Shown: positions 46,663-59,100 of the stretch, piece after piece
How positions within the stretch are numbered: the stretch's first letter is position 1
How the letters are laid out: every line of letters begins with the position of its first letter
Source: Hanleya hanleyi
Taxonomy: Eukaryota; Mollusca; Polyplacophora; Lepidopleurida; Hanleyidae
Direction: 5' to 3'
NCBI GenBank assembly: GCA_036873755.1
Contig: JAVTVY010037275.1
Span: forward strand, 62,001 to 126,000
Length of the DNA: 64,000 bases
Notes under the pieces: generated by a model
What the model saw: only the letters and a program-made list of their open reading frames with translations
Told to the model about the DNA's origin: nothing
The model's database searches: none
Translations under genes and position numbers: made by a program

Positions 46663-49600
46663 ATGAACTCGCTGAAGGTGAAGAAACTGCTCCCCTTGAA
46701 ATACAAGGTATATCCCAACCAGAGATTGTCGAGGAAGAGGTTGTTACGACTGAAGCTACCCAACAAATACCTGTGGAGGCTGAAGTTGCTCCCGAGGAGG
46801 AATTCCCAGAGGAGGAAGTTGTTGTCTCAACTGAAATTGAGGAAGAAGCCAAACCAGAAATTGCAGAGGAGGAAGTTGTTACAGCTGAAGCTATTCAAGA
46901 AATACCCGTGGAGGCTGAAGTTGCTTCTCAGGAGGAATTTCCAGAGGAGGAAGTTGTTGTCTCAACTGAAATTGAGGAAGAAGCTCAACCAGAAATTGCA
47001 GAGGAGGAAGTTGTTACAGCTGAAGCTATCCAAGGAATACCCGTGGAGGCTGAAGTTGCTCCTGAGGAAGAATTTCCAGAGGAGGAAGTTGTAGTCTCAA
47101 CTGTAATTGAGGAAGAAGCTCAACTGCAAATTGCAGAGGAGGAGGTTGTTTCGACTGAAGCTGTCCTAGAAATACCTGTGGAGGCTGAAGTTGCTCCTGA
47201 GGAAGAATTCCCAGAGGAGGAAGTTGTAGTCTCAACTGAAATTGAGGAAGAAGCTCAACCAGAAATTGCAGAGGAGGAAGTTGTTACAGCTGAAGCTATC
47301 CAAGAAATACCCGTGGAAGCTGAAGTTGCTCCTGAGGAAGAATTCCCAGAGGAGGGTTATGTGAGTCTCAACTGTAATTGAGGAAGAAGCTCAACCAGAA
47401 ATTGCAGAGGAGGAAGTTGTTACAGATGAAGCTATCCAAGAAATACCTGTGGCGGCTGAAGTTGCTCCTGAGGAAGAATTCCCAGAGGAGGAAGTTGTAG
47501 TCTCAACTGTAATTGAGGAAGAAGCTCAACTGGAAATTGCAGAGGAGGAGGTTGTTTCGACTGAAGCCATCCTAGAAATACCCGTGGAGGCTGAAGTTGC
47601 TCCTGAGGAAGAATTCCCAGAGGAGGAAGTTGTAGTCTCAACTGAAATTGAGGAAGAAGCTCAACCAGAAATTATAGAGGAGGAAGTTGTTACAGCTGAA
47701 GCTATCCAAGAAATACCCGTGGAAGCTGAAGTTGCTCCTGAGGAGGAATTCCCAGACGAGGAAGTTGTCTCAACACAAATTGAGGAAGAAGCCAAACCAG
47801 AAATTGCAGAGGAGGAAGTTGTTACAGCTGAAGCCATCCTAGAAATACCTGTGGAGGCTGAAGTTGCTCCTGAGGAAGAATTCCCAGAGGAGGAAACTTT
47901 AGTCTCAACTGAAATTGAGGAAGAAGCTCAACCAGAAATTGCAGAGGAGGAAGTTGTTACAGCTGAAGCTATTCAAGAAATACCTGTGGAGGCTGAAGTT
48001 GCTCCTGAGGAAGAATTCCCAGAGGAGGAAGTTGTGGTCTCACCTGAAATTGAGGAAGAAGCTCAACTGGAAATTGCAGAGGAGGAGGTTGTTTCGACTG
48101 AAGCCATCCTAGAAATACCTGTGGAGGCTGAAGTTGCTCCTGAGGAAGAATTCCCAGAGGAGGAAGTTGTAGTCTCAACTGAAATTGAGGAAGAAGCTCA
48201 ACCAGAAATTGCAGAGGAGGAAGTTGTTACAGCTGAAGCTATCCAAGAAATACCTGTGGCGGCTGAAGTTGCTCCTGAGGAAGAATTCCCAGTGGAGGAA
48301 GTTGTAGTCTCAACTGAAATTGAGGAAGAAGCTCAACTGGAAATTGCAGAGGAGGAGTTTGTTTCGACTGAAGCTATCCTAGAAATACCTGTGGAAACTG
48401 AAGTTGCTCCTGAGGAAGAATTCCCAGAGGAGGAAGTTGTAGTCTCAACTGAAATTGAGGAAGAAGCTCAACCAGAAATTGCAGAGGAGGAAGTTGTTAC
48501 AGCTGAAGCTATCCAAGAAATACCCGTGGAAGCTGAAGTTGCTCCTGAGGTGGAATTCCCAGAGGAGGAAGTTGTCTCAACTGAAATTGAGGAAGAAGCC
48601 AAACCCGAAATTGCAGAGGAGGAAGTTGTTACAGCTGAAGCTATCCAAGAAATACCTGTGGAGGCTGAAGTTGCTCCTGTGAAAGAATTCCCAGAGGAGG
48701 AAGTTGTAGTCCCAACTGAAATTGAGGAAGAAGCTCAACCAGAAATTGCAGAGGAGGAAGTTGTTACAGCTGAAGCTATCCAAGAAATACCTGTGGCGGC
48801 TGAAGTTGCTCCTGAGGAAGAATTCCCAGAGGAGGAAGTTGTAGTGTCAACTGTAATTGAGGAAGAAGCTCAACTGCAAATTGCAGAGGAGGAGGTTGTT
48901 TCGACTGAAGCCGTCCTAGAAATACCCGTGGAGGCTGAAGTTGCTCCTGAGGAAGAATTCCCAGAGGAGGAAGTTGTAGTCTCAACTGAAATTGAGGAAG
49001 AAGCTCAACCAGAAATTGCAGAGGAGGAAGTTGTTACAGCTGAAGCTATCCAAGAAATACCCGTGGAAGCTGAAGTTGCTCCTGAAGGAATTCCCAGAGG
49101 AGGAAGTTGTCTCAACTGAAATTGAGGAAGAAGCCAAACCAGAAATTGCAGAGGAGGAAGTTGTTACAGCTGAAGCTATCCAAGAAATACCCGTGGAAGC
49201 TGAAGTTGCTCCTGAGGAGGAATTCCCAGAGGAGGAAGTTGTCTCAACTGTAATTGAGGAAGAAGCTCAACTGGAAATTGCAGAGGAGGAGGTTGTTTCG
49301 ACTGAAGCCGTCCTAGAAATACCCGTGGAAACTGAAGTTGCGCCTGAGGAAGAATTCCCAGCAGAGGAGGAAGTTGTTCAACTGAAATTGAGGAAGAAGC
49401 TCAACCAGAAATTGCAGAGGAGGAAGTTGTTACAGCTGAAGCTATCCAAGAAATACCCGTGGAAGCTGAAGTTGCTCCTGAGGAGGAATTCCCAGAGGAG
49501 GAAGTTGTCTCAACTGTAATTGAGGAAGAAGCTCAACTGGAAATTGCAGAGGAGGAGGTTGTTTCGACTGAAGCCGTCCTAGAAATACCCGTGGAGGCTG

Positions 49601-50407
49601 AAGTTGCGCCTGAGGAAGAATTCCCAGAGGAGGAAGTTGTAGTCTCAACTGAAATTGAGGAAGAAGCTCAACCAGAAATTGCAGAGGAGGAAGTTGTTAC
49701 AGCTGAAGCTATCCAAGAAATACCCGTGGAAGCTGAAGTTGCTCCTGAGGAGGAATTCCCAGAGGAGGAAGTTGTCTCAACTGAAATTGAGGAAGAAGCC
49801 AAACCAGAAATTGCAGAGGAGGAAGTTGTTACAGCTGAAGCTATCCAAGAAATACCTGTGGAGGCTGAAGTTGCTCCTGGGGAAGAATTCCCAGAGGAGG
49901 AAGTTGTAGTCTCTACTGAAATTGAGGAAGAAGCCAAACCAGAAATTGCAGAGGAGGAAGTAGTTACAGTTGAAGCTATTGAAGAAATACCTGTGGAGGC
50001 TGAAGTTGCTCCTGAGGAGGAAACCCTTGAAGAAGTGGACATCATTATTGCAGATGTTGAGGATGTTTCCATTAAAGAAGAAGTTGAGCCTGGTAGAGAG
50101 CAACAAGAACAAGCGATGGTTGGTCAGGCACCAACGTTTGTGAAGGAACTGGAAACCGTTGAAATTGTTGATGGACAGCCTGCCCGATTTGAATGCCAGG
50201 TCATTGGAATTCCCCAGCCTGAGGTGGTCTGGATCCTTGACGGGGAGATCATAGAAGACACGACGATCTACGATATCACTTATAGTGAGGACGGTACTTG
50301 TGTTCTTGTTATTGAAGAAACATTCCCAGAGGATGAAGGGGAGTATGAGTGCCAGGCCACGAATGAGTTTGGCACAGTCACAACATCCGCGGAGCTCCAC
50401 GTTTCAG
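46663..50407 (+). CDS. Titin-like protein, 3.7-kb repeat exon ending in Ig domain 9
   Basis: The exon enters in phase 1 after tctattcaatgcag and leaves in phase 1 at 50407. The donor there is gttgga, weaker than the others, chosen because it falls at the same point of the Ig domain (HVS-G) as elsewhere. About 24 copies of a 45-residue repeat (EIEEEAQPEIAEEEVVTAEA, IQEIPVEAEVAPEEEFPEEE, VVVST) fill 46710-50030. After a short linker, Ig 9 (50128-50407) starts APTFVKEL and has both cysteines (ARFECQV, DEGEYEC) and Trp in VVWIL. The frame shifts three times inside the array: near 47355 (+1), 49086 (-2) and 49360-49380 (insertion plus deletion). As printed the exon is one base over a multiple of three. 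The non-repeat ends are intact, so sequence or assembly errors are likelier than a pseudogene. The Met at 46551 upstream is in the intron. It could be a start only if an unseen promoter lies before it. Confidence 0.83.
47350..47370 (+). other. Frameshift 1 in 46663 exon
   Basis: The text gagggttatgtgagtctc replaces the regular gaggaagttgtagtctc, one base longer. It happens to create a consensus-like donor gtgagt at 47361. A 49-bp intron (47361-47409) would restore frame but is implausibly short. Confidence 0.7.
49078..49095 (+). other. Frameshift 2 in 46663 exon
   Basis: The text cctgaaggaattccc stands where other copies have cctgaggaagaattccc, two bases shorter. Confidence 0.75.
49358..49385 (+). 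other. Frameshift 3 in 46663 exon
   Basis: Extra bases at 'cccagcagagg' and missing bases at 'gttgttcaactg', relative to 'cccagagg' and 'gttgtagtctcaactg', shift the frame back to the one used by Ig 9. Confidence 0.75.
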
Positions 50408-53110
50408 GTTGGATGTCATTCACTGTTTGGCTTGCCGTTCCTTTCCCCCATAACATACACAGACATTCCACAGTAACACATAACTTTACATCAGACTAAT
50501 ATTACACATATTTCTTGCATGATTTTAAAATTTTGCATGTTTTCCAATTGTTTTTTCCCCTTTGATTGAAATTTCATATTTATTATTGCTACACGTTCAT
50601 GAACATGTTGTCTTATTCAAGGGAGACAACCCCTGTATATGCATTGTTGAATGGCATTTATAATCTTTTCTCATGTTTTTACTGATATTGTATTTTTAGG
50701 AATATAAAATGGTTGATTCTATTTTTCACAATTGTCAATTTCTCCTACTAATCGTTTGATATCACTAATAAGAAAGGCCCACACTTACTTACTACAGTAT
50801 GTTGTGTATTTTTTATTTAGGAAATTGTCACTTGAGCAGTCAGAAATTTGCTCTATATACAAAATTAATACCAACAGATTTTCTGTTGACAAATGGAAAG
50901 CGTATTTAGAGATCTGTGGCCTTTCTTGTGAAAAAAAATTTATTGGGTTTCTGTTTCCTTTGTCAAACTGAAACCCTATGTGCAGGCAATGATACAGGAT
51001 GTTGTACCCTGGGAGCCATGATTGGTAAAAAGACCTCTGTCTGTCCGTCACCATCATATTTACTCAACAAAAAATATGATGCTTTGAGCATCAGAATTAT
51101 TGAGCCAAAATCTAAATGCCCCCCCCCCCCAACAAAAAATGTTTCCTGTATTATTGCCGGTTGTTTAATTTATGCATATAACAAGAGCATGTTGATTGCA
51201 TGTTGGAATATAAGGGTGGACAATCCTCATGAAATTTGACCTGTGAGCAAAGGACCCCCTGCATCATTATGTAAATCCGCCCCTCTGCAGGTACAGTTGC
51301 TTCAAACAAGTCCACCTGTAGAGGGACAGATTCATATAATGATGTACAGGGTCTTTGTGGTGGAATGGTGTCAAAGCATATACAATATTTTTTTTATAGC
51401 ATATATTCATATCGTTAATTTCATGAGGATTTTCTGAAGGAAAATATTCCCAGAGTGATTATTATGAATGCAAATTCTATTGTTACAGCTCTAACGTTTT
51501 TCAAGTAACAAAAAATTCCATTTCAGACCGTGTTGATTCTAGACGCATGAACACTTTGCATTCCAGGAATTACTGCATGCTCGAGCTTTAAGGTGGTAAT
51601 GACAGAATTATCGCATATATTTTGCCTTTTGCATTAAAACAAACTTCTGCACATTTGAGAACTGAAGTTTGCACTGTTTCTCATGTTAAATCTGATTCTC
51701 TCCGTAGAATCTTTACTCGAAAGAGCGACCAGTTTTCTGAATTTATCTCTGATTCATAACGCTCTGATTCAGTGCTCCAAGCATTGTGGAAGTTTGTTTA
51801 CTTTTTTTTTTGTACCTTTCCAACTTAATTGTTCCTTCTCGTTTATGCTGGTGGAATTTAATGTTAAGATGCCGAGGACTGATTAACCCTATGTGAAAAT
51901 TATTTTCAGTAATATTTACAATAATTAATGCCTTCGATCGTGAGACATACAGCAAGCTAGGGTCACAGTTCAGTATATCAGCCATATGTATCATTATTAT
52001 AAATAAGCTAAATATTTGATGCACATGCTCCTGTATGGTGAATAAAGTATTCAATGCAATTCAATTCAATTCATTTGGTCACTTGTCATATTCAGCTTTC
52101 ATGTGGAATTTTTATTTGGAATATGACACTAACAATTCCGCTCTGAAAAAAAAAGTGGTTGTGCATTTAGGAGAGTTGTTTATTGTTTAAACACACGTTG
52201 AATTTTCAACGCATACTTTTTCTGTGTATTTCCTTTGAGACGTTTTAACCAATAATTAGTCTATAATATGAAATGTGTAAAACCATAAAAAAAAATCCCA
52301 TTCAAAATAAATTTACGGTCGATTACATTCCTAGAGGCAAAGTTCAGTCAGCCATTGCAATGATTCAAGTCTCAAAAAAAAAAAAAAAAGGAAATTGAAA
52401 GCAGACATGACACATAATCACTTCGTTTTCTTCCATTTTAGAGAATATTTTGCATATTATGTAATACCATCACAAGATTTGAAGCTGCATTATAGAGACA
52501 TTTACTAAGAAATAGATACACCGCTGAAATTCTAAGATTTTAGTTAAAACATGTGTATGGTATGCCAAGCCAATTTACATTGTGCCCATATCTGTTCTTT
52601 CCATTTTGCCACCAGCATAAACGAGGGTTGGTATCATGAAACAATGGATTTATTAATTCTGGAATTTGTTTTATCTGCATAATACTGGACTATATCTTTC
52701 CAGGGATTTAAACTGTTCAACTTTTCTGGATTTTGTTGCATAATCTTGCATATTATCAAACTGTGTTATTGTTACATGTATGTAGTTTCACTGATTGAGA
52801 ATTAAGTATTTCAAAAAGTTAAATTTAACATTGTCTGAGAATTAAGTATTTCAGAAAGTTAAATGTAACATTGTCTGTTTGTGGATCGAATTTTATTTTT
52901 ATGATTTGAAGTATAATAGTTTTCATTGCATGGTATTAGGCAGTTCATAAGATACGTGTAGAGATCTTTAGAATCTTTATTCTACAGTCATCTTTCCTCA
53001 ATTCTTCTTTTCTATTGATTATAAATCAAAATAATTTACAGATGCTATCAATTGTATTATACACTCAAACTTTTAAGTCACTATATTCCTGCACTTTAAT
53101 GCTATATCAG
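50408..53110 (+). other. Intron
   Basis: Phase-1 intron of 2.7 kb ending in acceptor atgctatatcag. It has short duplications near 52,800-52,870 and A-rich runs at about 52,374-52,389, and no other recognisable feature. Confidence 0.78.
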
Positions 53111-56100
53111 AAGCTCCCATCCCATCAAAAGAAAAGGAGGATGCAGAAGAACCAACAGAACTTTCAACCACGGAATTGGTTGTGGAACCCAAGGAGCAAG
53201 AACCAACTGAACTTGTATCCACAGAATTGGTTGTGGAACCCAGGGAGCTAGAACCTCAGGAAGTTGAGATTAAGATCCAATCTAGCGAGATTCCTGATTC
53301 ACAGCTGACGACTATGGACATAGTCCTTGATGCCAAACCTCAACGTGTGGAGATGGAAATACAGACTGCTGGACCAGCAGACCTGCAGCCAGAAAACTTC
53401 GAAGAAGAGATCATCATTGAAAAAACTGAAGAGGAGGAGATGGAGAAGGATATGGTAACCATAGAAACACATGCCGAATCTCCTCAACCTCATCCAGAGA
53501 CCAGTGTCCTACAACTAGAGCTCACGCCATCTCAGCCACTAAGGGAAGTAACTGCGGGGACGACAATGGAAATCACACTGAGCACAAAAGCGTCTGCCGA
53601 TCAGGAGCAACCAGACACCATCCTTGATAAAACTATAGAAATACACGAAGAAGAAAAAGAGGTAACTGAGGAGAAAGAATTGATTGAATTGACATTCAAA
53701 ACAGTTGTTGAAGTTCTCCCTCAACAGGAAGTTGGAGAGGAAGAGATAGTTGAAGAGGAGATTGAGGAAAAACCGGAAGAGACATTTGAAGAAATCCTTG
53801 AAATTCAACCCCAACATGAACCTGAAGTTGTAGAGATTGAATTTATGCCAACAGAACCGGAAGAAGCAGTAACTTATGAAGAAACTGTAGAAATCACTGA
53901 AGTTGTAGATGAGGATGAGGCAGTTGAAGAGGACGTTGAGGAAAAACCCGAGGAGACATTTGAAGAAGTACTTGATGTACGAATTGCACCAGAAACTGAT
54001 ATTGTGGAGCTTGAAATCAGGCCTTCAGAGCAAGAAACCATTGTAACATTCAGACAAACATTTGAAATTACACAAGAGGTGGAGAAAGAAGAGATAGTTG
54101 ATGAGGAGATTGAGAAAAAACCTGAAGAGACCTTTGAAGAAACTCTGGAAATTCAACCCGAACCTCAACAGGAAGTTGTGGAGATTGAATTCATGCCAAC
54201 TCGACCAGAAGAAGAAGTAACTCATGAGGAAACTGTAGAAATCACCCAAGTTGTCGAAGAGGAAGAGGTTGTTGAAGAGGAAATTGAGGAAAAACCTGAA
54301 GAGACATTTGAAGAAATCCTTGAAATTCAACCCCAACCTCAAACTGAAGTTGTGGAGATTGAATTCATCCCAACTCAACCAGAAGAAGAAATTGTAACTC
54401 ACGAGGAAACTGTAGAAATCACTGAAGAACAGGAAGAGATAGTTGAAGAGGAGATTGAGGAAAAAACGGAAGAGGCATTTGAAGAAATCCTTGAAATTCA
54501 ACCCCAACCTCAAACTGAAGTTGTGGAGATTAAATTCATCTCAACTCAACCAGAAGAAGAAATGGTAACTCATGAGGAAACTGTAGAAATCACTGAGGAA
54601 CAGGAAGAGATAGTTGAAGAGGATATTGAGGAAAAACCGGAAGAGACATTTGAAGAAATCCTTGAAATTCAACCCCAACATAAACCTGAGGTTGTAGAGA
54701 TTGAATTTATGCCAACAGAACCGGAAGAAGCAGTAACTCATGAAGAAACTGTAGAAATCACTGAAGTTGTAGAAGAGGATGAGGCAGTTGAAGAGGAGGT
54801 TGACGAAAAACCCGAGGAGACATTTGAAGAAGTACTTGATGTACGAATTGCACCAGAAACTGATATTGTGGAGCTTGAAATCAGGCCTTCAGAGCCAGAA
54901 ACCATTGTAACATTCAGACAAACATTTGAAATTACGCAAGAGATGGAGAAAGTAGAGATAGTTGATGAGGAGATTGAGAAAAAACCTGAAGAGACCTTTG
55001 AAGAAACTCTGGAAATTCAACCCGAATCTCTACAGGAAGTTGTGGAGATTGAATTCATGCCAACTCGACCAGAAGAAGAAGTAACTCATGAGGAAACTGT
55101 AGAAATCACCCAAGTTGTCGAAGAGGAAGAGGTTGTTGAAGAGGAAATTGAGGAAAAACCTGAAGAGACATTTGAAGAAATCCTTGAAATTCAACCCCAA
55201 CCTCAAACTGAAGTTGTGGAGATTGAATTCATCCCAACTCAACCAGAAGAAGAAATTGTAACTCACGAGGAAACTGTAGAAATCACTGAAGAACAGGAAG
55301 AGATAGTTGAAGAGGAGATTGTGGAAAAACCGGAAGAGACATTTGAAGAAATCCTTGAAATTCAACCCCAACCTCAACCTGATGTTGTGGAGATCGAATT
55401 TATCCCAACTCAACCAGAAAAAGAAATTGTAACTCATGAGGAAACTGTAGAAATCACTGAAGAACAGGAAGAGATAGTTGAAGAGGAGATTGAGGAAAAA
55501 CCGGAAGAGACATTTGAAGAAGTCCTTGAAATTCAACCCCAACATCAACCTGAAGTTGTAGAGATTGAATTTATGCCAACAGAACCGGAAGAAGCAGTAA
55601 CTCATGAAGAAACTGTAGAAATCACTGAAGTTGTAGAAGAGGATGAGGCAGTTGAAGAGGAGGTTGAGGAAAAACCCGAGGAGACATTTGAAGAAGTACT
55701 TGATGTACGAATTGCACCAGAAACTGATATTGTGGAGCTTGAAATCAGGCCTTCAGAGCAAGAAACCATTGTAACATTCAGACAAACATTTGAAATTACA
55801 CAAGAGATGGAGAAAGTAGAGATAGTTGATGAAGAGATTGAGAAAAAACCTGAAGAGACCTTTCAAGAAGTCCTTGGAATTCTACCACAGCCTCAACCTG
55901 AAGTTGTAGTGGTTGAATTCATGCCAACTCAACCAGAAGAAGCAGTAACTTATGAGGAAACCGTTGAAATCTCTGAAGTTGTGGAAGAGAAAGAGGCAGC
56001 TGAAGAGGGGGTTGAGGAAAAACCGGAAGAGACATTTGAAGAAATCCTTGAAATTCAACCCCTACCTCAACCTGAAGTTGTGGAGATTGAATTTATTCCA

Positions 56101-59100
56101 ACTCAACCAGAAGAAGAAATTGTAACTCATGAGGAAACTGTGGAAATCACTGAAGAACAGGAAGAGATAGTTGAAGAGGAGGTTGAGGATAAACCGGAAG
56201 AGACATTTGAAGAAATGCTTGAAATTCAACCTAAACCTGAAGTTGTAGAGATTGAATTTATGCCAACAGAACCGGAAGAAGCAGTAACTCATGAAGAAAC
56301 TGTAGAAATCACTGAAGTTGTAGAAGAGGATGAGGCAGTTGAAGATGAGGTTGAGGAAAAGCCTGAGGAGAGATTTGAAGAAGTACTTGATGTACAAATT
56401 GCACCAGAAACTGATATTGTGGAGCTTGAAATCAGGCCTTCAGAGCCAGAAACCATTGTAACATTCAGACAAACATTTGAAATTACACAAGAGATGGAGA
56501 AAGAAGAGATAGTTGATGAAGAGATTGAGAAAAAACCTGAAGAGACCTTTCAAGAAGTTCTTGAAATTCTACCACAGCCTCAACCTGAAGTTGTAGAGGT
56601 TGAATTCATGCCAACTCAACCAGAAGAAGCAGTAACTTATGAGGAAACCGTTGAAATCTCTGAAGTTGTGGAAGAGAAAGAGGCAGCTGAAGAGGGGGTT
56701 GAGGAAAAACCTGAAGAGACATTTGAAGAAATCCTTGAAATTCAACCCCAACCTCAAACTGAAGTTGTGGAGATTGAATTCATCCCAACTCAACCAGAAG
56801 AAGAAATTGTAACTCACGAAGAAATCACTGAAGAACAGGAAGAGATAGTTGAAGAGGAGATTGAGGAAAAACCGGAAGAGACATTTGAAGAAATCCTTGA
56901 AATTCAACCCCTACCTCAACCTGAAGTTGTGGAGATTGAATTCATTCCAACTCAACCAGAAGAAGAAATTGTAACTCATGAGGAAACTGTGGAAATCACT
57001 GAAGAACAGGAAGAGATAGTTGAAGAGGAGATTGAGGATAAACCAGAAGAGACATTTGAAGAAACACTTGAAATTCAACCTAAACCTGAAGTTGTAGAGA
57101 TTGAATTTATGCCAACAGAACCGGAAGAAGCAGTGACTCATGAAGAAACTGTAGAAATCACTGAAGTTGTAGAAGAGGATGAGGCAGTTGAAGATGAGGT
57201 TGAGGAAAAGCCTGAGGAAAGATTTGAAGAAGTACTTGATGTACAAATTGCACCAGAAACTGATATTGTGGAGCTTGAAATCAGGCCTTCAGAGCAGGAA
57301 ACCATTGTAACATTCAGACAAACATTTGAAATTACACAAGAGATGGAGAAAGTAGAGATAGTTGATGAGGAGATTGAGAAAAAACCTGAAGAGACCTTTG
57401 AAGAAACTCTGCAAATTCAACCCGAACCTCAACAGGAAGTTGTGGAGATTGAATTCATGCCAACTCGACCAGAAGAAGAATTAACTCATGAGGAAACTGT
57501 AGAAATCACCCCAGTTGACGAAGAGGAAGAGGTTGTTGAAGAGGAAATTGAGGAAAAACCTGAAGAGACATTTGAAGAAATCCTTGAAATTCAACCCCAA
57601 CCTCAAACTGAAGTTGTGGAGATTGAATTCATCCCAACTCAACCAGAAGAAGAAATTGTAACTCACGAGGAAACTGTAGAAATCACTGAAGAACAGGAAG
57701 AGATAGTTGAAGAGGAGATTGAGGAAAAAACGGAAGAGGCATTTGAAGAAATCCTTGAAATTCAACCCCAACCTCAAACTGAAGTGGTGGAGGTTGAATT
57801 CATCTCAACTCAACCAGAAGAAGAAATGGTAACTCATGAGGAAACTGTAGAAATCACTGAGGAACAGGAAGAGATAGTTGAAGAGGATATTGAGGAAAAA
57901 CCGGAAGAGACATTTGAAGAAATCCTTGAAATTCAACCCCAACATAAACCTGAGGTTGTAGAGATTGAATTTATGCCAACAGAACCGGAAGAAGCAGTAA
58001 CTCATGAAGAAACTGTAGAAATCACTGAAGTTGTAGAAGAGGATGAGGCAGTTGAAGAGGAGGTTGACGAAAAACCCGAGGAGACATTTGAAGAAGTACT
58101 TGATGTACGAATTGCACCAGAAACTGATATTGTGGAGCTTGAAATCAGGCCTTCAGAGCCAGAAACCATTGTAACATTCAGACAAACATTTGAAATTACG
58201 CAAGAGATGGAGAAAGTAGAGATAGTTGATGAGGAGATTGAGAAAAAACCTGAAGAGACCTTTGAAGAAACTCTGGAAATTCAACCCGAATCTCTACAGG
58301 AAGTTGTGGAGATTGAATTCATGCCAACTCGACCAGAAGAAGAAGTAACTCATGAGGAAACTGTAGAAATCACCCAAGTTGTCGAAGAGGAAGAGGTTGT
58401 TGAAGAGGAAATTGAGGAAAAACCTGAAGAGACATTTGAAGAAATCCTTGAAATTCAACCCCAACCTCAAACTGAAGTTGTGGAGATTGAATTCATCCCA
58501 ACTCAACCAGAAGAAGAAATTGTAACTCACGAGGAAACTGTAGAAATCACTGAAGAACAGGAAGAGATAGTTGAAGAGGAGATTGTGGAAAAACCGGAAG
58601 AGACATTTGAAGAAATCCTTGAAATTCAACCCCAACCTCAACCTGATGTTGTGGAGATCGAATTTATCCCAACTCAACCAGAAAAAGAAATTGTAACTCA
58701 TGAGGAAACTGTAGAAATCACTGAAGAACAGGAAGAGATAGTTGAAGAGGAGATTGAGGAAAAACCGGAAGAGACATTTGAAGAAGTCCTTGAAATTCAA
58801 CCCCAACATCAACCTGAAGTTGTAGAGATTGAATTTATGCCAACAGAACCGGAAGAAGCAGTAACTCATGAAGAAACTGTAGAAATCACTGAAGTTGTAG
58901 AAGAGGATGAGGCAGTTGAAGAGGAGGTTGAGGAAAAACCCGAGGAGACATTTGAAGAAGTACTTGATGTACGAATTGCACCAGAAACTGATATTGTGGA
59001 GCTTGAAATCAGGCCTTCAGAGCAAGAAACCATTGTAACATTCAGACAAACATTTGAAATTACACAAGAGATGGAGAAAGTAGAGATAGTTGATGAAGAG

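Larger units (their letters stand above)
46710..50030 (+). repeat. 135-bp (45-residue) coding tandem array, about 24 copies
   Basis: The period is 135 bp; some copies lack one Val codon (132 bp). Two alternating sub-types occur: (AQ/AK)PEIAEEEVVTAEAIQEIP and AQLEIAEEEVVSTEAILEIP. It shares period and the phrase EIP-x-E-x-E-VAPE with the array at 12958-16284. Confidence 0.92.
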
